From Comamonadaceae bacterium (GTDB taxonomy: Bacteria > Pseudomonadota > Gammaproteobacteria > Burkholderiales > Burkholderiaceae_C): a stretch of 41,349 bases of DNA. Below are positions 1 through 8,008 of the stretch, one piece after another (positions within the stretch are counted from its first letter, which is position 1; each line of letters opens with the position of its first letter). The position numbers and the translations under genes are program-made. Under the pieces are notes generated by a model, which was not told the origin of the DNA, did no database searches, and worked only from the letters and a program-made list of their open reading frames with translations. The stretch is taken from the NCBI GenBank assembly GCA_013823485.1, contig PNMF01000013.1, forward strand, positions 1 through 41,349, read 5' to 3'.

Positions 1-82
1 CCACCCGGTCCAGGCCACCGGCACCCACGGCCGCAACATCCCCGTGCCGAACACCACCGTGGCCACGTTGAGGCCGCGTTGA
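1..82 (+). CDS. C-terminal fragment of an unidentified protein
   Basis: An open frame enters from the left edge and stops at TGA 80-82, giving about 26 codons that end in NIPVPNTTVATLRPR. The 5' part lies outside the window. The pattern of a glycine/arginine stretch, then a P-x-P and a T-V-x-A-L near the C-terminus is reminiscent of the last helix of ketopantoate-reductase-like proteins, but the fragment is far too short to be sure. It sits 35 bases upstream of gloA on the same strand. Confidence 0.35.
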   Translation, partial: HPVQATGTHGRNIPVPNTTVATLRPR

Positions 83-117
83 CTTGTCCGTCTCTTTTTG
101 CCGATTCCACCCACCGC

Positions 118-651
118 ATGAGCTTCCATACCGAAAACCAGCCGGGCGTCCACGACCGGCCCGACGCCGCCACGCGCGGGTTCGTCTTCAACCACACCAT
201 GATGCGGGTCAAGGACCCGAAGGTGTCGCTGGACTTCTACACCCGGGTCATGGGCATGCGCCTGCTGCGCAAGCTCGACTTCCCGGAAATGTCGTTCTCG
301 CTGTTCTTCCTGGCCCGTCCGGAAGACGGTGAAGCGCCCGAGGACGTCGGCCAGCGCACCGCCTGGACCTTCAGCCAGCGCGGCGTGCTGGAGCTCACCC
401 ACAACTGGGGCACCGAAACCCAGGCCGACTTCAAGTACCACGACGGCAACGCCCAGCCGCAGGGCTTCGGCCACATCTGCTTCTCGGTGCCCGACCTCGA
501 TGCCGCCGTGGCCTGGTTCGACCAGAACCAGGTGACCTACGTGAAGCGCCCCGACCAGGGCAAGATGAAGGACGTCGCCTTCATCAAGGACCCGGACGGC
601 TACTGGATCGAGATCGTCCAGCCGGACAAGCTCACCGCGCTGGGCCGCTGA
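118..651 (+). CDS. gloA: Lactoylglutathione lyase (glyoxalase I), zinc-type
   Basis: Glyoxalase I isomerises the hemithioacetal of methylglyoxal and glutathione to S-lactoylglutathione in the cytosol. The 177-residue protein has one VOC fold pair with the expected metal ligands: H26 (FNHTMMRVKD), E92 (LELTHNWGTE), H119 (GFGHICFSV) and E165 (YWIEIVQP). The N-terminal extension and the loop around KYHDGNAQPQGFGH match the long zinc-dependent class (human, Pseudomonas GloA3) rather than the short nickel-dependent E. coli type. The ATG at 118 was chosen; an in-frame TTG at 79 would add 13 residues that overlap the previous gene's stop. The 3' end overlaps the convergent membrane hydrolase gene by 20 bases. 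Confidence 0.93.
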   Translation: MSFHTENQPGVHDRPDAATRGFVFNHTMMRVKDPKVSLDFYTRVMGMRLLRKLDFPEMSFSLFFLARPEDGEAPEDVGQRTAWTFSQRGVLELTHNWGTETQADFKYHDGNAQPQGFGHICFSVPDLDAAVAWFDQNQVTYVKRPDQGKMKDVAFIKDPDGYWIEIVQPDKLTALGR

Positions 652-1675
652 GTTCGGCCGATCCCAGCAGCTTCACCCCGGGCAGCTGGGCCCCGGGCGA
701 GGGCACTTCGATGCCGCGCACCCGGGCCGAGAGCCATCGCAGGCCGCTGGCCACATCGTTGCGCTGGCCGGTGCGGGCCGTGGGCGCCGCGCCGCTGCCG
801 TCGCCCAGGTCGAACCGGAAGATGTAGGCCGGCTCCTGGCCCATGCGCAGGTCGGTGACGGCGTAACCGCTGCCCTCGCGGGACAGGCTGTAGAAGCCGT
901 GGCTGAAGGCGCGGATGCGCTGTGCCCCGGCGTGCCCCGCGATCGCGGGCTCGAGATCAGCGCCCCGGTCGTGCACCGTCCAGGTGATCTGGCGGTCGCC
1001 GTCCAGCAGGCCGTAATGGCCTTCCAGGTAGTGGGTCGGCGTCATGGCCACCAGCCGCCACAGCACCGTGTTGAACGGCGCCGGCGTGACCAGCAGCTGC
1101 TGCACCTCCACGCCGCGCGACTGCAGGTCGGCCCGCGCCACGTCGGTGGCCTGCTGCTGGGCCAGCACGCTCCAGCCGATGTAGAGCGTGCTCAGCGCCA
1201 GGCCCGCGTGGTTCCAGCTCAGCCGCGCACCGCACTGGACGGCGATCACCCCCACCAGCAAGGGCAGGGTGTAGGCCGGGTCGATGATGAACAGGCTGCC
1301 GACACCGAACGGGTGGTCCGAGAATGGCTGCAGCAGCTGGGTGCCGTACACCGTCATGGTGTCGAGCAGCGGGTGGGTCACCAGGGCCAGCCACAGGGCC
1401 AGCCACCAGCGCCGCCACAGCCTGCCCTCGGCGTGCAGCCGTGTCACCACCCAGGCCAGCAGCGGCGAGAACAGCGTGAGGAACAGAAGCGCGTGCGACT
1501 CGGCCCGGTGCAGCACCATGTTGAGCACCGCGTCGCCGTGGTCGATGAAGGCGTCCAGGTCGGGCAGGGTGCCGGCCACGGCGCCCCACAGGGCCGATTT
1601 CCAGACGGCGGTGCGCCGCCCCATGACGGCCACGGTCACGGCCGAGCCCAACGCGATCTGCGTCAACGAATCCAT
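632..1675 (-). CDS. YdjM/YbcI-like metal-dependent membrane hydrolase
   Basis: The 347-residue protein starts MDSLTQIALGSAVTVAVMG, the typical opening of the YdjM/LexA-regulated membrane-bound hydrolase family (PF04307). It has several hydrophobic segments in the first 200 residues. Candidate metal-site motifs are GTLPDLDAFID, HRAESHALLF and THPLLDTMTVYGTQLLQPFS, all with the conserved Asp/His pattern of the family. The C-terminal 150 residues form a soluble domain. The ATG at 1675 lies 7 bases after the stop of the dioxygenase-like gene, so the two are probably cotranscribed. The substrate is unknown. The tail overlaps gloA on the other strand by 20 bases. Confidence 0.82.
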   Translation of the reverse strand: MDSLTQIALGSAVTVAVMGRRTAVWKSALWGAVAGTLPDLDAFIDHGDAVLNMVLHRAESHALLFLTLFSPLLAWVVTRLHAEGRLWRRWWLALWLALVTHPLLDTMTVYGTQLLQPFSDHPFGVGSLFIIDPAYTLPLLVGVIAVQCGARLSWNHAGLALSTLYIGWSVLAQQQATDVARADLQSRGVEVQQLLVTPAPFNTVLWRLVAMTPTHYLEGHYGLLDGDRQITWTVHDRGADLEPAIAGHAGAQRIRAFSHGFYSLSREGSGYAVTDLRMGQEPAYIFRFDLGDGSGAAPTARTGQRNDVASGLRWLSARVRGIEVPSPGAQLPGVKLLGSAELSGPAR

Positions 1676-1682
1676 GCAAGCC

Positions 1683-2324
1683 TCAGAGCTGTACGGTGAT
1701 GGGGAACTGCGCCCGCAGCCCGTCCACGCCGGGCGTGAAGTGCACGGTGAGCGCGGCGCGGCCAGCGGCGTCGAGCCGGCGCCACAGAAAGTCGCGCTCG
1801 TTGCCGGGGTCGCCGGCCACATACAGCTGGGTGGTCAGCAGGTCCATGCGGTCCAGCCGGACCTTCACATGGATGTGCGGTGTGCGGCCGCTGTACGGAG
1901 CCGGTCGCAGGGTGCGGAAGCGGTAACGGCCGTCGCGGCCCACGCTGACCCGGCCGAAGCCCTGGAAGGCCGGGTCGGCCCGGTTGCCGTCGCCGGGGTG
2001 GTGGTAGTGACCGGCGTGGTCGCACTGCCAGATTTCGACCACGGCGTCCTGCACCGGTCGGCCGTCGAGGTCGGTCACCACGCCATCGAGCCAGACCGCC
2101 TGGCCCCGGTCGTAGCGCCGGTTGCCGTGGCGCAGCAGGTCGCCGTCGTGGTCATCGGGCAGGCGCACCGGGTAGAACGGGCCCTCGGTCTGGCCCGGGG
2201 TGGGGCGCCGGGGCGTCGATGGCTGAGCGGTCTGGGCCAGTGCCGGGGTGAGCCAGGCCGGCGTGGCCACCGAGGCCACCGCCGCCGCGGCACCCAGCAG
2301 CCAGGGGCGTCGGGAGAGGGTCAT
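1683..2324 (-). CDS. Exported intradiol ring-cleavage dioxygenase-like protein
   Basis: The 213-residue protein begins with a twin-arginine-like signal (LSRRPWLLGAAAAVASVA then an Ala-rich stretch ending PALA), so it is probably exported folded. The mature part has the intradiol dioxygenase fold signature: TEGPFYP near the N-terminus, VEIWQCDHAGHYHHP with the first iron tyrosine, and PYSGRTPHIHVKV with the second tyrosine and two histidines. All four non-haem Fe(III) ligands are therefore present. Cytosolic catechol and protocatechuate dioxygenases lack a Tat signal; exported members of this family have poorly known substrates. It lies 41 bases after the DUF502 gene and 7 bases before the YdjM-like gene. 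Confidence 0.85.
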   Translation of the reverse strand: MTLSRRPWLLGAAAAVASVATPAWLTPALAQTAQPSTPRRPTPGQTEGPFYPVRLPDDHDGDLLRHGNRRYDRGQAVWLDGVVTDLDGRPVQDAVVEIWQCDHAGHYHHPGDGNRADPAFQGFGRVSVGRDGRYRFRTLRPAPYSGRTPHIHVKVRLDRMDLLTTQLYVAGDPGNERDFLWRRLDAAGRAALTVHFTPGVDGLRAQFPITVQL

Positions 2325-2365
2325 GGGCCTTGGAAGCGGTGGTCGTCAGGGAGTTCCTGCCCGGT

Positions 2366-2956
2366 CTATTCCGGCTTGCGGTTCGACGCCATCCAGGCGA
2401 TCAGCGAGGAGCGCATGGCTTCCTCCACCGACATCTCGATCGGCGTGACCCAGGTGCGCGGCACGAACACGGTGTAGCCACCGATCATGTAGCCCATGGG
2501 CAGGTACACGGCCACTTGGTCGAGCTGACCAAGCGCCCCGGGCAGCCCGTCGAAGTTCTGCCGCGTCACCAGTCCGACGATGGACATGTCGTCGCCCGGC
2601 TTGCGCAGCAGCACCACCTGCTGGCTGTCTTTCTCGTGCGGGGCGAAGTAATCGGCGAAGTTCTTGAGCGAGGAATACACGCTCTTGATCACCGGCAGGT
2701 TGGTGAAGGGCAGCTCCAGCCACGACAGGGCCTTGGCCACGTAGCGCTGCGACACCAGCACGCCCAGCGCCAGGATCAGCGCGGCACCCAGCACGATGCC
2801 CAGGCCGGGCAGGTAGAAGTCGCCGGTGATGGGCCGCACCATCCGCATGGCCAGCGACTCGACCCACACCACGAACACGTAGAGCAGATAGACCGTCAGG
2901 GCCAGCGGCAGGAAGGTGATGAGGCCGCGGAAAAAGTAGGAATACAGGCGTTTCAT
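2366..2956 (-). CDS. DUF502 family integral membrane protein
   Basis: The 196-residue protein starts MKRLYSYFFRGLITFLPLAL and has two N-terminal membrane helices (about residues 10-35 and 50-72). The conserved DUF502 core follows: PVIKSVYSSLKNFADYF and, near the C-terminus, YLPMGYMIGGYTVFVPR. The family is widespread in proteobacteria and plants without an established bacterial function. In many betaproteobacteria it precedes aspS, but aspS is not adjacent here. The ATG at 2956 was preferred to an upstream in-frame start because it opens directly with the family N-terminus. Confidence 0.88.
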   Translation of the reverse strand: MKRLYSYFFRGLITFLPLALTVYLLYVFVVWVESLAMRMVRPITGDFYLPGLGIVLGAALILALGVLVSQRYVAKALSWLELPFTNLPVIKSVYSSLKNFADYFAPHEKDSQQVVLLRKPGDDMSIVGLVTRQNFDGLPGALGQLDQVAVYLPMGYMIGGYTVFVPRTWVTPIEMSVEEAMRSSLIAWMASNRKPE

Positions 2957-3069
2957 GGCGTTACAGGAGCAATCGGCCAGCATAGCAGCGCCACTTGCAG
3001 TTCGGCACAATGGCCGCATCTGTCGTCATTGGGCCGGAACTCCGCCGCCCGCCGTCACTCAGACTTCAC

Positions 3070-3405
3070 ATGAACACTGTTGCCGACCTGGTTTCCCGCC
3101 TGCTGCGCCTGGCCCTGCGGCTGGTCTTTGCCCTGGCCGCCACCGTCTTTCTGGTCAGCCTCATGCTGGCCTCGCTGGTGGTGGTGCTGGCTGTTTCGCT
3201 GTGGTCGCTGCTGACCGGTCGCAAGCCGGCACCGGTGGTGCTGTTCCAGCAATTTCGCCAGGCCCGCGAGCGCTATGCCCAGGGCATGTTCCGCGCTGGC
3301 GCCGCGCCAGCCGACGTGGTGGACGTGCAGGCCACCGAGGTGCGCGAGCACGGCGCGCCCGCCCCGGCACCGGCCGACGGCCCGGTGGGGCGCCTCAGTC
3401 GCTGA
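3070..3405 (+). CDS. Small membrane protein, function unknown
   Basis: A 111-residue protein with one long or two short hydrophobic helices (about residues 8-48), followed by a positively charged stretch (LLTGRKPAPVVLFQQF) and an Ala/Pro-rich soluble tail. I recognise no catalytic motif. It is divergent from the DUF502 gene with 113 bases between starts. A CACAAT hexamer at 3006-3011 is a candidate -10 element. It overlaps the convergent rsmI gene end by 11 bases. High-GC codon use matches the neighbours, which supports coding. Confidence 0.7.
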   Translation: MNTVADLVSRLLRLALRLVFALAATVFLVSLMLASLVVVLAVSLWSLLTGRKPAPVVLFQQFRQARERYAQGMFRAGAAPADVVDVQATEVREHGAPAPAPADGPVGRLSR

Positions 3406-4321
3406 GGTCTTCTTCCTCGCCGCCGGCGCGCCGCTCCAGGGCGGCCTGGTACACCGCATTGCGCGGCTGTCCGGTGATGTCGGCGCACAGCTTCACGGCG
3501 GTTTTCAGGGGCAGGGCGGCCAGCAGCAGCTCCAGCGTGCGCAGGGTGGCCGCATCGAGCCCTTCGGCGCCGGCCGAGGCAGCCGGGTGGACCATGAGCA
3601 CGAATTCGCCGCGCGCCCGGTGGGGCCCGCCGGCCAGCCAGCCCGGCAGCCCGGCCGCCGGCAGGCGCACCAGCTCTTCGAACTGTTTGGTCAGCTCGCG
3701 CCCCAGGCTGACCGGTCGGTCGCCGAGTGCGGCGAGGTCCTGCGCCAGGGCCTCGATGCGGTGGGGCGCCTCCAGCAGCACCTGTGCGCGGGCGTCGGCG
3801 GCCATGTCCTGGATCTGCCGCTGCCGCTCGGTCCGGCGCGACGACAGAAAACCCTGAAACACGAAACGCCCGTCCCAGCCGACCTCGCCGGCCACGCTCA
3901 GCAGCGCGGTCACGGCGCTCGGGCCCGGCAACGGCATGCAGCGCAGGCCGGCCGCCTGCACGGCGGCCACCAGCCGGGCGCCCGGGTCGCTCACGCCGGG
4001 CGTGCCGGCATCGCTCACATAGGCCACCCGTTGACCCTGCTGCAGCCGCTGAACCACGGTGCCGGCCGCTTCGGTCTCGTTGTGCTCGTGCACCGCGAGC
4101 AGCGGTTTGTGCAGCCCGTAGCCGGCGAGCAGGGTGCTGGTGTGCCGGGTGTCCTCGCAGGCCACCGTATCGACCAGCGACAGCACGTATAAGGCCCGCA
4201 GGCCGATGTCGGCCAGGTTGCCGATGGGCGTGGCCACCATGTACAGGGTGCCGGGCGGGTGGTACTGGTGGCGGGCTGCATCGGCGGCAGCGGTCAGCAA
4301 GGACGGGGAGGGAGCAGACAC
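3395..4321 (-). CDS. rsmI: 16S rRNA (cytidine-1402-2'-O)-methyltransferase
   Basis: RsmI methylates the 2'-OH of C1402 in the ribosomal P site using SAM. The 308-residue protein carries the tetrapyrrole-methylase-fold motifs in order: GTLYMVATPIGNLADI, ACEDTRHTSTLL, YVSDAGTPGVSDPG, PLPGPSAVTALLSVAG and LLEAPHRIEAL. The GTG start at 4319-4321 was chosen because GAGG precedes it by 5 bases on its strand and the product has the usual length. That start codon abuts the ATG of yraN on the other strand with no base between. TTG codons a few residues downstream are alternatives. Confidence 0.93.
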   Translation of the reverse strand: MSAPSPSLLTAAADAARHQYHPPGTLYMVATPIGNLADIGLRALYVLSLVDTVACEDTRHTSTLLAGYGLHKPLLAVHEHNETEAAGTVVQRLQQGQRVAYVSDAGTPGVSDPGARLVAAVQAAGLRCMPLPGPSAVTALLSVAGEVGWDGRFVFQGFLSSRRTERQRQIQDMAADARAQVLLEAPHRIEALAQDLAALGDRPVSLGRELTKQFEELVRLPAAGLPGWLAGGPHRARGEFVLMVHPAASAGAEGLDAATLRTLELLLAALPLKTAVKLCADITGQPRNAVYQAALERRAGGEEEDLSD

Positions 4322-4720
4322 ATGGACCTCGAAGGAAAAGTGCGCCGGGTCACCACGCGGGAGCGGGGCCTTGCTGCCGAAGACCGGGCACTGCAACACC
4401 TGCAGGCGCGGGGGCTGCGCATGGTGGCCCGGAACTTCAAGACCCCGGGCCGGGGCGGCGGCGAGATCGATCTGATTATGCGGGAGCGTGACGGCACGCT
4501 GGTCTTCGTCGAGGTGCGTCTGCGCAGCCGCAGCGACCGGGGCGGCGCGGGCGCCAGCATCACCGCCACCAAGCGCCGGCGCATCGTGCTGGCGGCCCGG
4601 CACTTTCTGCTGCGCTGCCGGTCCATGCCCCCATGCCGCTTCGACGCGGTGCTGATCGATGGGCCGGAAGGTGAGCTGCAGTGGTTGCGGGCCGCCTTCG
4701 ACGCGGGCGACGCTGGGTGA
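4322..4720 (+). CDS. yraN: YraN/UPF0102 family nuclease-like protein
   Basis: A 132-residue member of UPF0102, a family with an archaeal-Holliday-junction-resolvase-like fold. The signature is visible: an E-x-RAL...LQARG helix, then ARNFKTPGRGGGEIDLI and LVFVEVRLR, the E-I-D and E-V-(K/R) elements of the family. The lysine of EVK is replaced by arginine, which is common here. A purine-rich GGGAGGGAG sequence about 7 bases upstream is a good ribosome-binding site for the ATG at 4322. Its biological role is not firmly established. In E. coli yraN is followed by diaA and dolP; here they lie 8 kb away. Confidence 0.88.
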   Translation: MDLEGKVRRVTTRERGLAAEDRALQHLQARGLRMVARNFKTPGRGGGEIDLIMRERDGTLVFVEVRLRSRSDRGGAGASITATKRRRIVLAARHFLLRCRSMPPCRFDAVLIDGPEGELQWLRAAFDAGDAG

Positions 4721-4741
4721 CGCACCGCCCTGGGGACGGAT

Positions 4742-5197
4742 TCAGCGCAGCGGTCCCTGGCCGCACAGCACCGGCAGGTAGTCCATCAGCCACTTGATCT
4801 GGCTGGCGTCCGACCAGTTCGCACCGGCAATGACGGTCGTCTCGGGTGCCGACGCACTGTCTTCCTGCCGCACGCTGACGGTGTGCATTCCGGTTTCGGT
4901 GTCTGCTTCGACCTTCATCGTTGCCGACCACCCCGGGCCTGGCTTCGACAACTCGACAGACCGGTTGTCCAGCCCTCTCGACTCGACCCGCAGCCGACAG
5001 GTCTCATCGAGCCGGTACTGCCAGCGGTGCTCCAGATAGCGGTGCTCGCCGATCTGGTTCAGGGCCAGGTGCACTTGCGTGCGGTCCATCCCGAAGGCCA
5101 GTGCCAGCGGTTCGTCCTGGCTCGGATAACCGTCTGCACAACCCGTCAGGACCATCACCAGGGCGCAGGCTGCCGCTGCGGAAAAAGCCCGGCTCAT
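4742..5197 (-). CDS. Putative lipoprotein, function unknown
   Basis: A 151-residue protein with a lipoprotein signal: a short basic start, a hydrophobic stretch and the lipobox LTGC (Cys about residue 20). The mature part includes FGMDRTQVHLALNQIGEHRY and cysteines at TCRLRV and VLCGQ that could pair in the periplasm. I do not recognise a domain. Its ATG overlaps the stop of the upstream CNNM/CBS transporter gene by 4 bases (ATGA), so translation is probably coupled. It is convergent with yraN, 21 bases away. Confidence 0.75.
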   Translation of the reverse strand: MSRAFSAAAACALVMVLTGCADGYPSQDEPLALAFGMDRTQVHLALNQIGEHRYLEHRWQYRLDETCRLRVESRGLDNRSVELSKPGPGWSATMKVEADTETGMHTVSVRQEDSASAPETTVIAGANWSDASQIKWLMDYLPVLCGQGPLR

Positions 5198-6519
5198 GTC
5201 GGGTGCTGCACCTCGTCGGTGCCTTCAATCGCGTCCTGCGGCAGGCGCGTGGCCAGCACCTTGTCGATGGAGCGGCCGTCCATGTCGACGATCTCCAGTT
5301 TCCAGCCTTCCCAGATCACGGTGTCGGTGACTTTGGGCAGGCGCCCGGTCAGCAGCATCATCATGCCGCTGAGGGTGTGGTAGCGCCCGCGCTCTTCATC
5401 GGGCACGGCGTCCAGGGCGAGCCTGTCCTTCAGCTCGGGTACCGGGATGTGGCCATCGAGCAGCCAGCTGCCGTCGTCCCGCTGCATGGCCCAGGAGGTT
5501 TCCGGATCGCGCGGGCTGAACTCGCCGGTGATGGCCTCGATCAGGTCCTGCAGCGTCACGATGCCCTGCACCTCGCCGTACTCGTCGATCACGAACGCCA
5601 TGTGCACGTCGGACTGGCGGAAGTTGTCCAGCAACTCCATGCCGGTGATGGTCTCGGGCACGTACAGCGGTTCCTGCAGCGGCTGCCGGGTCAGCTCCCG
5701 CGACTCGCCCCTCAGCGCCTGGGTCATCCACTTGCGGGCGTTCACCACACCCACCACATCGCTCATGCTGCCGCGCACCACCGGGAAACGGGCGTGGTCG
5801 GAAGCCTCGACACGGGCCATGTTCACCTCGAAGTCCTGCTCCAGGTCGAGCACCACCACGGCGCTGCGCGGCACCATCAGGGAGCCGATCTGGCGGTCGT
5901 CCAGGCGGAACACATTGCGCACCATGGTGTGCTCGTGCGACTCGATCACGCCGGCCGTGGTGCCTTCCGCGAGCATGGCGTGGATCTCTTCCTCGGTCAC
6001 TGCATTGGCGCCCGAGTCCTTCACGCCCAGCAGCTTGAGCAGCGCCTGGGTGGAGACCGACAGCAGCAGCACGAACGGCTTGGTGGCAATGGCCAGCATG
6101 TCGATCGGTCGGGCCACCAGCCTTGCCAGGGTTTCCGGGTGCGACTGGCCGATGCGCTTGGGCACCAGCTCGCCCACCACGATCGAGAAGTAGGTGATCA
6201 GCACCACCACGAGGCCAGTGGCCAAGTACTGGTGATAGGGGTCGGGGACGCCCATGCTGGTCAGCCAGAGGGCCAGCGGTGCGGCCAGGGCCGCCTCGCC
6301 CACGATGCCGTTGAGCACGCCGATGGAGGTGATGCCGATCTGGATGGTGGAGAGAAACCGCGTCGGGTCCTCCCCGAGCTTGATGGCGGCGGCCGCCGAC
6401 CGGTCTCCTTCATCAACCCGTTTCTGGAGCCGGGCCTTGCGGGCCGAGACCAGGGCCAGTTCCGACATGGCGAACAGGCCGTTGAGGAGGATGAGTGCAA
6501 AAAGTATGGCTATTTCCAT
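5194..6519 (-). CDS. Hemolysin C/CorC-like CNNM-CBS membrane transporter
   Basis: A 441-residue protein with the order CNNM/DUF21 membrane domain (residues 1-180, four hydrophobic segments, opening MEIAILFALILLNGLFAMSE), a CBS-domain pair (about 200-330; VPRSAVVVLDLEQDFE, FVIDEYGEVQGIVTLQDLIE) and a C-terminal CorC_HlyC domain (about 345-430; SWLLDGHIPVPELKDRL). The family is linked to Mg2+/Co2+ efflux or Na+/Mg2+ exchange; the 'hemolysin' label is historical. The ATG at 6519 gives the standard family N-terminus. It ends in a 4-base overlap with the lipoprotein gene and lies 38 bases downstream of uppP, suggesting one transcript. Confidence 0.92.
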   Translation of the reverse strand: MEIAILFALILLNGLFAMSELALVSARKARLQKRVDEGDRSAAAAIKLGEDPTRFLSTIQIGITSIGVLNGIVGEAALAAPLALWLTSMGVPDPYHQYLATGLVVVLITYFSIVVGELVPKRIGQSHPETLARLVARPIDMLAIATKPFVLLLSVSTQALLKLLGVKDSGANAVTEEEIHAMLAEGTTAGVIESHEHTMVRNVFRLDDRQIGSLMVPRSAVVVLDLEQDFEVNMARVEASDHARFPVVRGSMSDVVGVVNARKWMTQALRGESRELTRQPLQEPLYVPETITGMELLDNFRQSDVHMAFVIDEYGEVQGIVTLQDLIEAITGEFSPRDPETSWAMQRDDGSWLLDGHIPVPELKDRLALDAVPDEERGRYHTLSGMMMLLTGRLPKVTDTVIWEGWKLEIVDMDGRSIDKVLATRLPQDAIEGTDEVQHPT

Positions 6520-6557
6520 AGGGGGTAAGTGCAGTGATGATGCAGAAGACGGCTGTG

Positions 6558-7397
6558 TCAGAGAGGGCTCAGATACCCGGTCGACAGCAGTCCGAAGACG
6601 ACGAGGCCGAGCGCCACTCGGTACCAGACGAAGGGCATGTAGCCGCGCGTGGAGACCAGCCGCATGAACCAGACGATGACGGCATAGCCCACCACGAAGG
6701 CCACCAGCGTGGCCAGTGCGGTGGGGCCGGCGCCCAGCGGAATGCCCTGGTCGCGGCTGCTCCAGAGCTGGTAGAAGCCGGATGCGGTCACGGCGGGTAT
6801 GGCGAGCAGGAATGAGAAGCGTGCCGCTGCCTCGCGCGTGTAGCCCAGCAGCAGTCCCGCCGTGATGGTGCCGCCCGAGCGGGACACTCCCGGAATGAGC
6901 GCCAGGGCCTGGGCTGCCCCGAACAGCAACCCGTGTGTCCAGGTCAGCTGGTCCAGCTGCCGCGCCCGCCGCCCGAAGCGATCGGCCAGTCCCAGGAACA
7001 GCCCGAACACGATCAGCATGAACGCCGTGATGTACAGGTGCCGCAAGTGGCCTTCGATGGCGTCCTGGAACAGCAGGCCCAGCACCGCGATCGGCAGGGT
7101 GCCCAGCAGGATCAGCCAGCCCATGCGCGCATCGGGATCGGAGCGTGCCGATGGTTGCAGGATGCTTCGCCACCAGGCCATAAGGATCTGCCGGATCTCT
7201 CGGCGGAAGTAGATCAGCACGGCCGCTTCGGTGCCCAGCTGGGTGATGGCCGTGAACGCCGCGCCCGGGTCGCCCCCCGAAGGCAGCAGCGGGCCGATGA
7301 CCCGCAGGTGCGCACTGGACGACACCGGCAGGAACTCGGTAAGACCCTGGATCAGACCCAGGAAGGCAGCTTCGGCCCAGAGCACTGGGTCAGACAT
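6558..7397 (-). CDS. uppP: Undecaprenyl-diphosphatase
   Basis: UppP (BacA) dephosphorylates undecaprenyl diphosphate so that the lipid carrier for peptidoglycan and other wall polymers is recycled. The 279-residue polytopic protein has both signature regions: [14 protein letters not shown] (residues about 19-32) with the catalytic-site glutamate and serines, and [20 protein letters not shown] (about 165-185) with the conserved arginine. Length is normal for the family. It starts [18 protein letters not shown] at 7397 and precedes the CNNM/CBS gene on the same strand. A 192-base gap separates it from the small secreted protein gene upstream. Confidence 0.95.
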   Translation of the reverse strand: MSDPVLWAEAAFLGLIQGLTEFLPVSSSAHLRVIGPLLPSGGDPGAAFTAITQLGTEAAVLIYFRREIRQILMAWWRSILQPSARSDPDARMGWLILLGTLPIAVLGLLFQDAIEGHLRHLYITAFMLIVFGLFLGLADRFGRRARQLDQLTWTHGLLFGAAQALALIPGVSRSGGTITAGLLLGYTREAAARFSFLLAIPAVTASGFYQLWSSRDQGIPLGAGPTALATLVAFVVGYAVIVWFMRLVSTRGYMPFVWYRVALGLVVFGLLSTGYLSPL

Positions 7398-7589
7398 GGC
7401 GGACAGTCCTGATGGTTGCGGTCGGATCGAGTTGTTCGGGGGCGCAGTTCATGGCGATGGTCGTGCAGATCGGTCGTGCGCAAAGCCGGTTGGCCGCTGG
7501 CGTTGACCGGCGCAATGCTTGGCAAGGGAGTGGTGGCGACGCTGCGAGGCAGGCGTCAGGGCCGGGGCTGATGCCGCCCGGCCGAGGTG
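7398..7589. other. Intergenic gap of 192 bases, nothing recognised
   Basis: This is the longest non-coding stretch in the window. It separates uppP from the upstream minus-strand metal-locus genes. It is GC-rich, with no clear hairpin plus T-run terminator and no convincing -35/-10 pair. A plus-strand open frame crosses it and continues antisense to the next gene, but it has no family signature and I regard it as non-coding. Confidence 0.4.
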
Positions 7590-7937
7590 TCAGGCCTGTG
7601 GCGGGCGCTGAAGTCCCTCGAGCGAAGGCGAGGGCGAATGGGGGTTCAGGTGCGGCGGAGTGCGGCCCCAGGCGCTTCGGGCTGCGAGGCCCAGGGGCCA
7701 GGGGTCGAGCCCGTCCGGCAGGTCGGGAATCTCGTCCAGCAGGTCATGTTCGCGATCGAGCACCGACGCGTCCGCCACGGATTCGGCCCATCCATAGGCT
7801 GAAGTTGCGCGTGCGTCGTCGGGCATCGGCTCCGACACCACCGCCGTCTGCCCATGGTTCAACGGCTGCTGGAGCGCACCGATCCCCAGACTGCAGAAAA
7901 ACTGCAGGGCGAGAACGGCAATGATCCAGTGGCGCAT
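7590..7937 (-). CDS. Small secreted protein, possibly CzcI-like
   Basis: A 115-residue product starting MRHWIIAVLALQFFCSLGIG, a good signal peptide or N-terminal anchor. The rest is acidic in the middle (LDREHDLLDEIPDLPDGLD) and Pro/Ser-rich at the end, finishing SLEGLQRPPQA. That tail resembles the tail of the His-rich protein at 10779-11171 (ALARLERPPQT) and loosely recalls the RP-containing ends of CzcI-type small metal-resistance proteins. There is no His-rich stretch. It is the last gene of the minus-strand series that begins with the CsoR/RcnR-like regulator. The ATG at 7937 was preferred over an adjacent GTG at 7940. Confidence 0.6.
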   Translation of the reverse strand: MRHWIIAVLALQFFCSLGIGALQQPLNHGQTAVVSEPMPDDARATSAYGWAESVADASVLDREHDLLDEIPDLPDGLDPWPLGLAARSAWGRTPPHLNPHSPSPSLEGLQRPPQA

Positions 7938-8008
7938 CACAGGGCAGGATTATCGGGGTTGCCGTCCGGCACACCGGCTGACCGGGCATTCCACCCTTGG
8001 CCAGGACA

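Noticed and set aside
1676-1822. N-terminal extension of the YdjM-like protein
   Set aside because: The extra 49 residues are antisense-type sequence overlapping the dioxygenase gene; MDSLTQIALG at 1675 is the family start.
4921-6528. 535-codon plus-strand frame antisense to the lipoprotein and CNNM/CBS genes
   Set aside because: Repetitive His/Gln/Gly-rich translation is typical of antisense reading of GC-rich genes; the minus strand has clear families.
7412-7924. 170-codon plus-strand frame across the 192-base gap
   Set aside because: Arg/Gly/Pro-rich shadow, antisense to the secreted protein gene, no start signal.
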